Source: Sepioteuthis lessoniana (Eukaryota > Mollusca > Cephalopoda > Myopsida > Loliginidae). Taken from it: DNA of 64,000 nt. Position numbers and translations under genes: made by a program. The stretch spans positions 2,501 to 66,500 of the forward strand of contig CAUZXS010002447.1 in NCBI GenBank assembly GCA_963585895.1, read 5' to 3'. Under the pieces are notes generated by a model, which had not been told where the DNA came from, did no database searches, and saw only the letters and a program-made list of their open reading frames with translations. This document shows positions 39,298 through 48,226 of the stretch, piece by piece (position 1 is the stretch's first letter; every line of letters begins with the position of its first letter).

Positions 39298-39490
39298 ATA
39301 TAATATAATACAATAATGATTATAATAACTAAATATATATTAGTTTTATATATATTTAATAGCATGGAAGCTTGTCTGCGACCTCAGGTTTCATGACGTT
39401 CTATAAACGACAATCATCAGGCAGAGAACGAAAGATTATGAAGAAATCGAAAAAATCGAAAAATACATTAAAAAATCGTTAGAATTGTGT
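39262..39490. mobile_element. TA run and Hairpin-H half copy
   Basis: A TA/TAATA run (39262-39310) precedes GGAAGCTTGTCTGCGACC, CAGGTTTCATGACG, TATAAACGACAATCATC, GAGAACGAAAGATTATG and ATCGAAAAAATCGAAAAAT. The same series is at 41.15-41.25 kb. Here only one arm of the hairpin is present. Confidence 0.7.
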
Positions 39491-39553
39491 ACAACTCTTT
39501 ATGTATGTGTGCATGTGTGTGTATTTGTGTAGGTTATATTTGCGTATTATTGT

Positions 39554-40260
39554 ATGTGTCATGGCTTCGAACTGACGAAGAAAAGAAGCAGAAGGTACCC
39601 CGCAACAACAATTACCGACGCCGACTATACCGATGACATAGCGATACTGGCAAATACACCTGACCAAGCCGAAACACTACTGCATAGTTTGGAACGAGCA
39701 GCAGCAAACATAGGCCTCTATGTTAATGCACACAAAACGGAATATATGTGCTATAATCAAACGGGGGACATCTCCACTCTTGAAGGAACCCCTCTTAAAC
39801 TAGTAGACAAATTCACTTACCTAGGAAGTAGCGTCGAATCAACCGAAAAGGACATCGAAACGAGGTTAGCGAAAGCATGGACAGCTATCAATAGGTTATC
39901 GATTATTTGGAAATCAGGCCTAACCGATAAAATGAAACGCAGTTTCTTCCAGGCAGCGGTCACATCGATACTGCTATATGGCTGCACAACATGGACGCTA
40001 ACAAAACGACTGGAGAAGAAGCTAGACGGCAATTACACAAGAATGCTACGTGCAATCTTAAACAAGTCCTGGCGGCAACACCCCACAAGACACCAACTGT
40101 ACGGCCACCTACCCCTATCACGAAAACTATTCAAGTTAGACGAGCCAGACATGCAGGACACTGCTGGAGAAGCAGGGACGAACTCATAAGAGATGTACTC
40201 TTATGGACCCCCACACATGGCCGTGCAAAAGCAGGACGACCAGCACGAACATACATTTAG
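39554..40260 (+). pseudogene. Reverse transcriptase C-terminal part, one frameshift
   Basis: The frame opens in ELTKKRSRRYPATTITDADY, giving TDDIAIL. The YTDD here is the reverse transcriptase catalytic box (usually YADD). It continues NAHKTEYMCYNQTGDISTLE, TYLGSSVESTEKDIETRLAK and FFQAAVTSILLYGCTTWT. At about 40110 the run CCTCCCATC of other copies reads CCCCTATC, a one-base loss, and the protein moves to the next frame (ITKTIQVRRARHAGHCWRS, DVLLWTPTHGRAKAGRPART). The N-terminal endonuclease and most of the polymerase are missing through 5' truncation. Confidence 0.9.
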
Positions 40261-40391
40261 CAGCTATGTGAGGATACGGGATGTTGTCCTGAAGACCTAC
40301 CTAGGGCAATGAACGATAGGGAGGAGTGGCGAGAGAGGGTCAGGGACATCCGTGCTACCAGCGCGATATGATGATGATGATGATGATGATG
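39560..40391 (+). mobile_element. RTE-like LINE, 5'-truncated copy with perfect 11-bp TSD
   Basis: ATTGTATGTGT occurs at 39549-39559 and 40392-40402. The insert begins within the reverse transcriptase gene and ends in a GAT microsatellite tail (40370-40391), the typical RTE-type 3' end. It is the longest and best-preserved member here and defines the family end. Confidence 0.92.
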
Positions 40392-40551
40392 ATTGTATGT
40401 GTACGTATAAGTGATGTTTTGTATGTGTGTATATGAAGATAAACGCACCATGCGATAAATTTGAGGTTGTCTCCTGCATGTATGAGACACGATGTGTAAA
40501 GTCGTGACAGATTGACCGAGAAAAAAAAATTAATTTCTTTATATATTCTTC

Positions 40552-40554
<3 letters not shown>

Positions 40555-40607
<53 letters not shown>
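40555..40607. repeat. (GT)n microsatellite
   Basis: A GT run of about 52 bp. Confidence 0.98.
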
Positions 40608-40608
<1 letters not shown>

Positions 40609-40730
40609 TGAGGATTTTAACTAAGGAACAAAATATCATCTTTGCATTCCGAAGAAAATAAAATTCATCGTATAGTATGGTGGACCAGAATCGCAATAAA
40701 TATCACGTTGATGAAATATGTTATATTGTT

Positions 40731-40732
<2 letters not shown>

Positions 40733-40797
<65 letters not shown>
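40733..40797. repeat. (TA)n microsatellite
   Basis: About 64 bp of TA flanked by TTACAA and TTGTAA, so the whole is palindromic. A second TA run lies at 40996-41037. Confidence 0.97.
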
Positions 40798-40798
<1 letters not shown>

Positions 40799-40991
40799 AA
40801 TTAAGCAGGAAGTCATTATTGAAGCATATTCTATTAAAGACCACAGAGCATTTCCTTTTAACGTTCTTTTGGGCTAGTATGAAGCAATTTGTTCACTATC
40901 TCAACCCAAACATAAGGAAACCCATAAGATTTGAACGTCTTCACTTAAAGATCCTAAAAAGAATATACCTAACGGCAATCAATAGTGCATG

Positions 40992-41038
<47 letters not shown>

Positions 41039-41127
41039 AAATAAAAAGTAAAATATATAAATAAATATATTTAATAAATGTATATATAAGTTTATAAGTA
41101 AATATATAAGTAAATATATTAGTTTTT

Positions 41128-41331
41128 ATATATATATCTAACTGCATAGAAGCTTGTCTGTAACCTCAGGTTTCATGATGTTTTATAAACGACAGAGAAC
41201 GAAAGATAATGAAGAAATCGAAAAAATCGAAAAATACAGTCAAAAGAACGTTACAATTATGATGATTGTCGTTTATAAAATTTCTTGAAACCTAAGGTGG
41301 CAGACAAGCTTCCATACTATTAGATATATTA
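41128..41331. mobile_element. Hairpin-H, complete palindromic copy
   Basis: The left arm GAAGCTTGTCTGTAACCTCA, GGTTTCATGATG, TTTATAAACGAC (41148-41193) is complemented by the right arm GTCGTTTATAAAATTTC, TTGAAACCTAAGG, CAGACAAGCTTCC (41268-41313). Outer sequence ATATCTAACTGCAT / ATACTATTAGATAT extends the symmetry. The ~74-bp loop contains ATCGAAAAAATCGAAAAAT. It is non-coding and MITE-like. Confidence 0.8.
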
Positions 41332-41644
41332 AAAAAAAATAATATCTATTTACTTATTATTATATAATAGCTCTGTCTCAGATATTGAGCACTCTCCAAA
41401 TTATATCACATTTAGTTTGCCACAAACCCACAAAGAGAGATAGTGACAACCAACACTGTTAACAATACAATATGATTTCAGACTATTAGACATTTTCAGG
41501 AGTTCGAGTTCTTCCACATGGCACGGAAGTAAAATATGGAATAATTTCTAAAAACGTTTTTTTAGATTAGTATAATTTTTGAAAATAAAAACTCGATTAA
41601 TCTAAATTTTTAGGATTAACTCTATTATCCAAACACTTTTAAAT
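41332..41644. other. Unassigned sequence
   Basis: AT-rich, with no array or domain recognised. It may include the 5' terminal region of the transposon that follows. Confidence 0.35.
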
Positions 41645-41997
41645 TAAAATTTAGTCCGATATGAGAGAGCAAGAGAAGAAAGGACAAAGAATCTATGATT
41701 TGGTTAACGCCGAAATCAAACTTTGTCTACCGTATACTAAGCAAAGAAAAAAAATTACAGCAAAAGAGCTTTTTAAAAGAAGGTGGAGAGGAGAATTGAA
41801 TAAAAATCCAACAGAAGGCTTTTAAACTTCTCTCGTTACGGTGACTGAAAAGGACCCAACAACGTCATTAGAAAGCACGCTAATGACTTAAAAGTCCACA
41901 AGAAAACTGTGAGGACAGCAATTAAACAAGATCTAAGCCCAGACCATAACCCCCTTGATTACGCTATATGGTGCGTTTTAGAAAACAGAACAAATGC

Positions 41998-42251
41998 GGG
42001 GGTGTCCTCGTGGTGTAATGGTTAAAAGCGATGGACTGCGGAATCGTAGTACGCGAGTTCGTACTCCAGTCGCGCTATTCCGTTCACTTTCGGGCAAATA
42101 CCCTTGGGAAAGGTATGAACCTCCTTATCCTCCCAGCTATGGGTTAAATAGTACCACTACTGTTCTTCTAGGAGAATGGCTTTGACATTATATAACCTAA
42201 AAAGAGTTGATATGCCATTAAACAAAGAAACCAAACCAAACCAAACCAAAC
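41998..42251 (+). mobile_element. SINE-E, complete copy with TSD of 11-15 bp
   Basis: AGAACAAATGC occurs at 41987-41997 and 42252-42262. Both copies are preceded by AAAC, so the duplication may be up to 15 bp. The head GGGGGTGTCCTCGTGGTGTA carries the A-box, with CGAGTTCGTACTCC as B-box near 42056. The body has GGGAAAGGTATGAACC and AGCTATGGGTTAAATAG. The 3' end is GTTGATATGCCATTAAAC with AAAG and AACCAAACC units. The 3' end closely resembles that of Retroposon-C. Confidence 0.92.
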
Positions 42252-42374
42252 AGAACAAATGCAACTTCCCATCCAAATATTTGTTCGCTAAAGATTACTT
42301 TTGAGAAGAGATGAAATAAGTTATCTGAAGAATTTATTTGGAATGCATGCAAATTGTTCCAAAGGCATGTTGAT

Positions 42375-42642
42375 CCTATTTACCAACCCCTCCGCTCGGG
42401 CAGGATATGACACAAGGTCAATTTTTAAGCGGAGTTTAACTGGTTTGAATTCAGAGTTTTCCTTCTCCTACACTAGTTGCCTAACTAGTCTGTCCTACTA
42501 TTTACCCATAGCTGGAGGGAGAATAATTGGATTCATACCTTTCCCAAGGGTATTAGTGCTATGTGAAATGCAATGAGTTTCGTCCAGGATTTGAACTCGT
42601 GTCGCCGAGTTCATTTCCTACGACGATAACAATTACACCACG
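42375..42642 (-). mobile_element. SINE-A, complete copy with 11-bp TSD
   Basis: GGCATGTTGAT occurs at 42364-42374 and 42643-42653. In minus sense the head is CCCGTGGTGTAATTG with CGAGTTCAAATCC as B-box. The body includes CTATGTGAAATGCAAT (seen on plus) and the 3' end CCTGCCCGAGCGGAGGGG. Removing it restores the transposase reading QRHVD-TINEK. Confidence 0.92.
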
Positions 42643-42784
42643 GGCATGTTGATACAATAAATGAAAAAATGGTGGCCATATTGAGTAAATTTTTTGTTTT
42701 TTGTCTATCTTCTTATTTTGTTGTTTATTTTTTTAATTAAAATTAATCTTTTTTTTTAATAGAGTCGTTTATTATCAAACTAGA

Positions 42785-43260
42785 ATATTCCTTAATAGGA
42801 ATATTTCTTAATCTGAGAATTAATTTTTTTAAAAATTTATTGCGGACTTTTTGTCCTCATCTTGGTAGTTTTTGTGTTGTTGCTTCTTCACTACGTTTCG
42901 GCGAAATTTCACCTCTGGGGCCCGTGGCGCAGCGGATAGAGGCGTTGAGTCTCTACGGTTCCACTTGAGCATTCTCAGAAGATAGCGGTTTCAATTCCTA
43001 CCCAAGCCGGCCAGAGGTTTACTTGGTCAAAAACGTGGTGCGATAGGCAACATCTATGGAAGGCAGTAATTACTGGGGATACGCTTACCAGACTCGGCAT
43101 TTCTATCCGAGGTCGCAGTTAATCACCTGAAGAAGGCCAGAGGTGAAATTTGGCCGAAACGTAGTGAAGAAGAAACAACACAAAAACGACCAAGATGAGG
43201 ACAAAAAGTCCGCAATAAATAATTAAAAAAAAAAATTAATTCTCAGAATAGAATATTCCT
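42785..43260. mobile_element. tRNA-like core flanked by ~130-bp inverted arms
   Basis: The left arm (about 42785-42918: GAGAATTAATTTTTTT, TTTATTGCGGACTTTTTGTC, CACTACGTTTCGGCGAAATT, TCACCTCTGG) is the complement of the right arm (about 43129-43258). Between them, 42919-43020 has a tRNA-like promoter (A-box GTGGCGCAGCGGATAGAGG, B-box CGGTTTCAATTCC) and a ~100-bp body. The right arm reads as an ordinary SINE 3' end (GAAGAAGGCCAGAGGTG, GCCGAAACGTAGTG). The left arm looks like an inverted copy of that 3' end. Confidence 0.8.
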
Positions 43261-43460
43261 AATTTTGTTTCCCCACCCTGTAGTTGACTTTCTTTAATCG
43301 ATGAACCTCTGGATCTGAGATGAGTAACGATTTTCTATCTGGAACAGCATCATTGCAAAATAACATAAAATAAGCACGAAATGTTTTCAGGGTCGCAGTA
43401 ACAGATTCACCGGTCATTATAAAAAGTTTCCCTAGCAAATGCTCGATGTGCACTGGTCCA
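43259..43460 (-). pseudogene. Tc1/mariner-type N-terminal HTH fragment
   Basis: The minus frame reads MTGESVTATLKTFRAYFMLF, CNDAVPDRKSLLISDPEVHR, then LKKVNYRVGKQN. The series SVTAT-FR-F-NDAVPDRKS resembles the N-terminal helix-turn-helix domain (DUF4817-like, as I remember it) seen on some Tc1/mariner-related transposases. The catalytic domain is absent. The end CAGGGTGGGGAAACAAAATT could be element terminus. Confidence 0.5.
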
Positions 43461-43628
43461 ACCTATAATCATAACTGACCGTATCGGAAAACAAATGGTA
43501 AGACATTAACTCACTGTAGCTACTACCACCTCTTGTACCACCGAGATGAAAGAAAAAATATGGGCGGTATTTTGTCGAGCTCTGTATTACGACGGTAACT
43601 TATCGCCACTCACCGTTATGCCAAAAAA

Positions 43629-43882
43629 TATAAAAGTAAGTAAAGTTGGCGACCTTAGTCGAGGGTAATCCGAAGGCTCCCTTTTCAATAGCTACTACAC
43701 CGTGGTGTAGGGGAGGGGGCTACTCTATTCCCTGGATTGCTCCACTTTACTCTTCATCTTATAGTGCTGAGTGTTAAGTAAGGCGGCATCTAGTACCATT
43801 TTTTGTGTCTTTGGTATGACTCAACCTGGGATTGAACCCCGGTCTCTTGGACCATTGGCAAACACTCTACTCATTAGGCGAA
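43629..43882 (-). mobile_element. SINE-B copy
   Basis: Plus-strand landmarks are AAGTTGGCGACCTTAGTC, GGCTCCCTTTTCAATAGC, TCCCTGGATTGCTCC, GTCTTTGGTATGACTC, GGGATTGAACCCC (B-box complement) and CTCATTAGGC. A short deletion lies around 43750. The flanks CAAAAAATAT and GAAAAATTTA are too weak to call a TSD. Confidence 0.87.
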
Positions 43883-44040
43883 AAATTTACCAAGTATTAA
43901 TTTTATTAATTAATCAGTAACTAATTAATATGCAAATTTCTGACATCGTATATTATATCTATAATGTATATATCAATTTGTAATTCATTATTGTAGAAGT
44001 CATGTGCCAATTTTGATTGGTCAGTTTTAACATTTTTTAA

Positions 44041-44507
44041 TATCATCATCATCATCATATCGTGCTGGCAGCACGGATATCCCTGACCCTCTCTCGCCAC
44101 TCCTCCCTATCGTTCATCGCCCTAGGTAGGTCTTCAGGACAACAACCTGTATACGCACATAGCTGCTGAATGTACGTTCGTGCTGGTCGTCCTGCTTTTG
44201 CGCGGCCATGTGTGGGGATCCATAAGAGTACATCTCTTATGAGTTCATCTCTGCTTCTCCAGCAATGTCCTGCATGTCTGGTTCGCCTAACTTGAATAGT
44301 TTTCGTGATAGGGGGCAGGTGGCCGTACAGTTGGTGTCTTGTGGGGTGTTGCTGCCAGGACTTGTTCAGGATTGCACGCAGCATTCTTGTGTAATTGCCA
44401 TCTAGTTTCTTCTCCAGCCGTTTTGTTAGCGTCCATGTAGTGCATCCATATAGCAGTATCGATGTGACCGCTGCCTGGAAGAAACTGCGTTTCATTTTAT
44501 CGGTTAG
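44041..44507 (-). mobile_element. RTE-like LINE, young 5'-truncated copy
   Basis: The copy starts (minus) in ACCTAACCGATAAAATG, keeps an unbroken 146-codon frame (44495-44055) and ends with the ATGATGATGATGATA tail at 44041. It is strikingly similar to the 47.1 kb copy over its full length. No clean target duplication was found. Confidence 0.9.
44055..44495 (-). pseudogene. Reverse transcriptase C-terminal region, open 146-aa frame
   Basis: Blocks in order are MKRSFFQAAVTSILLYGCTT, LEKKLDGNYTRMLRAILNKS, WQQHPTRHQLYGHLPPITKT, IQVRRTRHAGHCWRSRDELI, DVLLWIPTHGRAKAGRPART and LPRAMNDREEWRERVRDIRA. This is the family's natural C-terminus. It is open because the copy is young, not because it is selected. 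It contains no catalytic residues and should not be annotated as a host gene. Confidence 0.88.
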
Positions 44508-44549
44508 GTAGCCCTTGAAAATAAATTTCCTTAAACTCTCCGTTTGAAC

Positions 44550-44660
44550 AGGTCAATTTTTGAGAGGATTAAAACTGGGTTAAATTGAAAGCTTTCTTTA
44601 TATACTACTTGCCTATCTATCTATCTATCTATCTATCTATATATATATATATATATATAA
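44550..44660 (-). repeat. SINE-A 3' end fragment and CTAT/TA microsatellite
   Basis: GGTCAATTTTTGAGAGGAT and GTTAAATTGAAAGCTTTC resemble the SINE-A end in minus sense. A CTAT run (44611-44640) and a TA run (44641-44659) follow. Confidence 0.6.
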
Positions 44661-45410
44661 TTCAATTTGAATTTCCGCTAATCTATGTACTCGGAGACAA
44701 ATTTATACATTTCAGCTGACACGTAATTTCGTTTATTTTAAAGAACTCAGCCAACACAACCTCTGATTTTATGCCCGGACACTATCCCAGCATTACCCGA
44801 CCTAGACGTGTTCTAAAACCAGATCCCATCCACCTTACCATGTTCTTCCAAAGAGACGCCTCCTAATATATCCCCCAAATATTCCCCTCCCCGGAAAGAA
44901 GTTAATTGTTGTTGATATACTGATGTGTTAATCACACGAGATCCTAATGGCAAGCACTTGGGTGATCGAGCATTTCGATCTCATCCTTTCTTCCCCTTCT
45001 CTATACGCACGGACATAGTGGCCTGTGGATGGTCGGCGAACGGGTTGGATTAATGGCCGACCATGTCACAGCAATGTGCCTCTGGATTATGTCACACCAC
45101 GCCCCACCACACTACCCACACCCCCTCTCTTCGCATCTATTCTTTCATTCAGACATTCAATGATTCCCCTATTTGCCACCAAGCCCCACCGTAGTTCTCA
45201 AGGAGAGTCAGAGGAGGAGAAGCCGCGAAAACGATCAGCTGAATCAGACCCACGGGGCCCGGCGTTTGGGGAGCGATTTTGCTAAAAAAGACAAATGGTC
45301 AACAGTGTTGTCGATGGTCGGAGAAGAGAACGGTCATCCACTCGGACAGGCATTAGCAGATACACGAAGAAGAAAATAATTCTCATATCAAATTAGAGTG
45401 CTTCGTCCAG
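44661..45410. other. Unassigned, comparatively GC-rich sequence
   Basis: It is the least repetitive, most GC-rich stretch here. Plus frames at 45025-45285 and 45173-45379 overlap in different phases and neither has a recognised domain. No repeat family match is seen. It could be host non-coding, an old exon, or a decayed element. Confidence 0.45.
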
Positions 45411-45526
45411 ATTTACTTTCTATTTATCTATCTTAACTTTTTTCTTTCTTTCTTTCTTTCTATCTATCTATCTATCTTAACATTTTTCTTTCTTTCTTTC
45501 TTTCTATCTATCTATCTTAACATTTT

Positions 45527-45557
<31 letters not shown>

Positions 45558-45578
45558 ATCTATCTATCTTAACATTTT

Positions 45579-45609
<31 letters not shown>

Positions 45610-45714
45610 ATCTATCTATCTATCTTTACTTTTTTCTTTCTTTCTTTCTATCTATCTATCTATCTTAACATTTTTCTTTCTTTCTTTCTTTCTTTCTTTC
45701 TATCTTAACATTTT

Positions 45715-45749
<35 letters not shown>

Positions 45750-45777
45750 ATCTTTACTTTTTTTCTTTCTTTCTATC

Positions 45778-45832
<55 letters not shown>

Positions 45833-45965
45833 TTTTTTCTTTCTTTCTATCAATCTATCTATCTATCTTAATGTTTCTCTTTCTTTCTTTCTATCTATCG
45901 ATCTATCTATCTATCTTAATTTTTTTCTTTCTATCTATCAATCTATCTATCTTAACTTTTTTCTT

Positions 45966-46004
<39 letters not shown>

Positions 46005-46205
46005 ATCTATCTATCTATCTATCTTAACGTTTTTCTTTCTTTCTTTCTATCTATCTATCTATCTATCTATCTATTTATCTATCTTAATTTTTTCTTTCTA
46101 TCTATCAATCTATCTATCTTAATTTTTTTCTTTCTATCTATCTATCTATCTATCTATGTAACCATTTAATCTATCTATCTATCTATCTATCTATCTTGAC
46201 TATTT

Positions 46206-46236
<31 letters not shown>

Positions 46237-46350
46237 ATATTTATCTATCTCATTATATTTAAATCCATCTATTATATAACTTTCATATCAATCTATCTAT
46301 CGATCTAACTATGTAACCATTTATTAGATCAATCTATCTATCTCTCTATC
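45411..46350. repeat. Compound CTTT/CTAT array with CTTAACATTTTT spacers
   Basis: Runs of CTTT, then CTAT, then CTTAACATTTTT (variants CTTTACTTTTTT, CTTAATTTTTTT) repeat about 14 times. The composite units vary from ~40 to ~90 bp. It is a higher-order array in which spacer variants alternate. Frames reading SFFLSIYLSI are artefacts. Confidence 0.95.
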
Positions 46351-46459
46351 AACATATATCACCGAGGCTTAACAAATATTTTCCAAGGGTTATTTGTCGG
46401 GAGTTCCCGATATTATGAAATGGTCAATTAAAGATAATTGCTTAGCAAAAATAGTTTTC

Positions 46460-46800
46460 ATTCTACGTTACCTCGGGTGGTGCAATGGTTAACAATTTAA
46501 GCAAAGAAAGGACCCAGTCGACTGGAGGATACACCGACTACATCTCTGCACAGTGGCGACATTCCCTCATCGAGTTTCCTGGATATGACACTAAACAATC
46601 TGATGCTTAGGCTTCAGTAATGTTAGAGCTTTGGGGAATGTGGAGTACCTCTTCATTGATATCACTCCTAGGTTCACTCTGTCCCGGAGGGGTGGTACCT
46701 GATAGGGTCCTATCTATGGGTCAAAGAGAACTAAACTTTGTAATTACGATGTACTGAATAGTTTAAACTTAACTGTTTCTACATTTAACTGTGTTTAATA
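46460..46800 (+). mobile_element. SINE head scrap and Retroposon-C copy
   Basis: CCTCGGGTGGTGCAATGG (46470-46487) is the first ~30 bp of a tRNA SINE head. It is followed at 46509 by Retroposon-C: ACCCAGTCGACTGGAGG, GATATGACACTAAACAATC, GGTCCTATCTATGGGTC and about one internal unit. The 3' end is missing. Confidence 0.75.
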
Positions 46801-47092
46801 TCACCTCGATATCATAACTTCTGACAACACTTATTCTTTTGTCTTAAATTCCATCAAATCTGCCTGCCAAGAAACGTACACAATAGAAATGCAGTTTTGA
46901 TAATTGGAAAAAAATATTTAAGTCATCGTTATCATTTACGAATCTTAGCATAAGACACGAAGAAGGTGGTTCCGATGGGAATCCAACTCACTAAAAATGG
47001 TCCGGTAGCCATGCAGTCTGCCTATTAAACTATGCAAAAATCCTATTTATCAGTGCTGTTAAATAGTAGTGGAGGACCACCGCATATCTGTT
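46801..47092. other. Unassigned, possible old SINE
   Basis: GGGAATCCAACTCACT and CCATGCAGTCTGCCTATTAA near 46978-47030 look like a complement of a tRNA-like head. Nothing else is recognised. Confidence 0.35.
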
Positions 47093-47100
47093 AAAAACAG

Positions 47101-47813
47101 GTCATCATCATCATCATATCGCGCTGGTAGCACGGATATCCCTGACCCTCTCTCGCCACTCCTCCCTATCGTTCATCGCCCTAGGTAGGTCTTCAGGACA
47201 ACATCCTGTATCCTCACATAGCTGCTGAATGTACGTTCGAGCTGGTCGTCCTGCTTTTGCGCGGCCATGTGTGGGGATCCATAAGAGTACATCTCTTATG
47301 AGTTCATCTCTGCTTCTCCAGCAGTGCCCTGCATGTCTGGTTCGTCTAACTTGAATAGTTTTCGTGATAGGGGGCAGGTGGCCGTACAGTTGGTGTCTTG
47401 TGGGGTGTTGCTGCCAGGACTTGTTCAGGATTGCACGCAGCACTCTTGTGTAATTGCCATCTAGCTTCTTCTCCAGTCGTTTTGTTAGCGTCCATGTAGT
47501 GCATCCATATAGCAGTATCGATGTGACCGCTGCCTGGAAGAAACTGCGTTTCATTTTATCGGTTAGGTCTGATTTCCATATAATCGATAGCCTATTGATA
47601 GCTGTCCATGCTTTCGTTAAACCTCGTTTCGATGTCCTTTTCGGTTGATTCGACGCTGCTTCCTAGGTACGTGAATTTGTCTACTAGTTTAAGTGGGGTT
47701 CCTTCTAGAGTGGAGATGTCCCCTGTTTGGTTATAGCACATATATATATATTCCGTTTTGTGTGCATTAACATAGAGGCCTATGCTTGCTGCTGCTCGTT
47801 CCAAAAAATAGAT
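47101..47813 (-). mobile_element. RTE-like LINE, young 5'-truncated copy
   Basis: The 3' tail (ATGATGATGATGA in minus sense) is at 47101. The 5' break is at about 47813, inside LERAAASIGLYVNAHKTEY. AAAAACAG (47093-47100) and AAAAATAG (47814-47821) may be an 8-bp target duplication with one change. It is ~710 bp long and very similar to the copies at 39.6 and 44.0 kb. Confidence 0.88.
47114..47806 (-). pseudogene. Reverse transcriptase C-terminal region, one frameshift
   Basis: The first frame (to about 47620) reads YVNAHKTEYIYMCYNQTGDI, TYLGSSVESTEKDIETRF. An extra base in GAGGTTTAACGAAAG breaks it, and the second frame (47554-47114) gives the same 146-residue C-terminus as the 44.0 kb copy. 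That frame differs at only a few residues (for example TRVLRA for TRMLRA and CEDTG for CAYTG). A TA expansion adds IY before MCYNQ. Confidence 0.88.
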
Positions 47814-47896
47814 GAAACCTCTTATATGAATTGTACAAACAAAGGAAAATAAATAAATTAACCTCTTTATGTCCGGTTGCCCAAACCTAACACTAA

Positions 47897-48190
47897 TCCT
47901 ATTTACCAACCCCTCCGCTCGGGCAGGATATGACACAAGGTCAATTTTTAAGTGGAGTTTAACAGGTTTGAATTCAGAGTTTTCATTCTCCTAGACTAGT
48001 TGCTTCACCAAGGCTGAAGAACCCAGTCTGTCCTACTATTTACCCATAGCTGGAGGGAGAATAATTGGATTCATACCTTTCCCAAGGGTATTAGTGCTAT
48101 GTGAAATGCAATCAGTCTCGTCTAGGATTTGAACTCGTGTCGCCGTGTCAATTTCCTGCAACGATAACCATTACACCACGGGCACCTCGA
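47897..48190 (-). mobile_element. SINE-A, full-length copy
   Basis: Plus-strand order is CTCCGCTCGGGCAGGATATG, GAATTCAGAGTTTTC, CACCAAGGCTGAAGAACCC, AGCTGGAGGGAGAATAATTG, CTATGTGAAATGCAATCAG, TTTGAACTCGTGTCGCC (B-box complement) and ACCATTACACCACGGGCACC (A-box complement). A TTA run follows at 48201-48226. No clear TSD. Confidence 0.88.
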
Positions 48191-48226
48191 CTGAAGTTAA
48201 ATTATTATTATTATTATTATTATTAC

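Larger units (their letters stand above)
41843..42690 (+). pseudogene. Transposase remnant: helix-turn-helix joined to C-terminal catalytic end
   Basis: Readable pieces are RKHANDLKVHKKTVRTAIKQ, DLSPDHNPLDYAIWCVLENR, TNA, [SINE-E], TSHPNICSLKITFEK, LSEEFIWNACKLFQRHVD, [SINE-A] and TINEKMVAIL. The SPDxNPLDYAIW block carries the last catalytic Asp of the DDxD type. The helix-turn-helix is fused directly to it, so the first two Asp and ~150 residues were deleted before the SINEs arrived. A frameshift lies near 41850. Confidence 0.82.
41645..42770 (+). mobile_element. Tc1/mariner-type fossil carrying two SINE insertions
   Basis: The coding remnant is cut by SINE-E at 41998-42251 and SINE-A at 42375-42642, each with a target duplication. 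Ignoring both, the reading is continuous across the insertion points. Termini are not well defined. AAACACAAAAACTACC-type sequence and an IR element follow at 42785. Confidence 0.8.

Noticed and set aside
41998-42090. Functional tRNA gene
   Set aside because: A and B boxes are present, but the sequence cannot fold a full acceptor and anticodon arm, and it is the head of a TSD-flanked SINE. The same applies to the other tRNA-like blocks (876, 18230, 21355, 31990, 42590, 42925, 48110).
44055-44495. Intact 146-codon frame as a host gene
   Set aside because: It is the C-terminus of an RTE-like reverse transcriptase found in eight places here with a GAT tail. It is open only because the insertion is young.
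45025-45379. Overlapping 86-aa and 68-aa frames as a small host gene
   Set aside because: They are in different phases over the same DNA, have no recognisable domain and no start or splice evidence. The region is listed only as unassigned.
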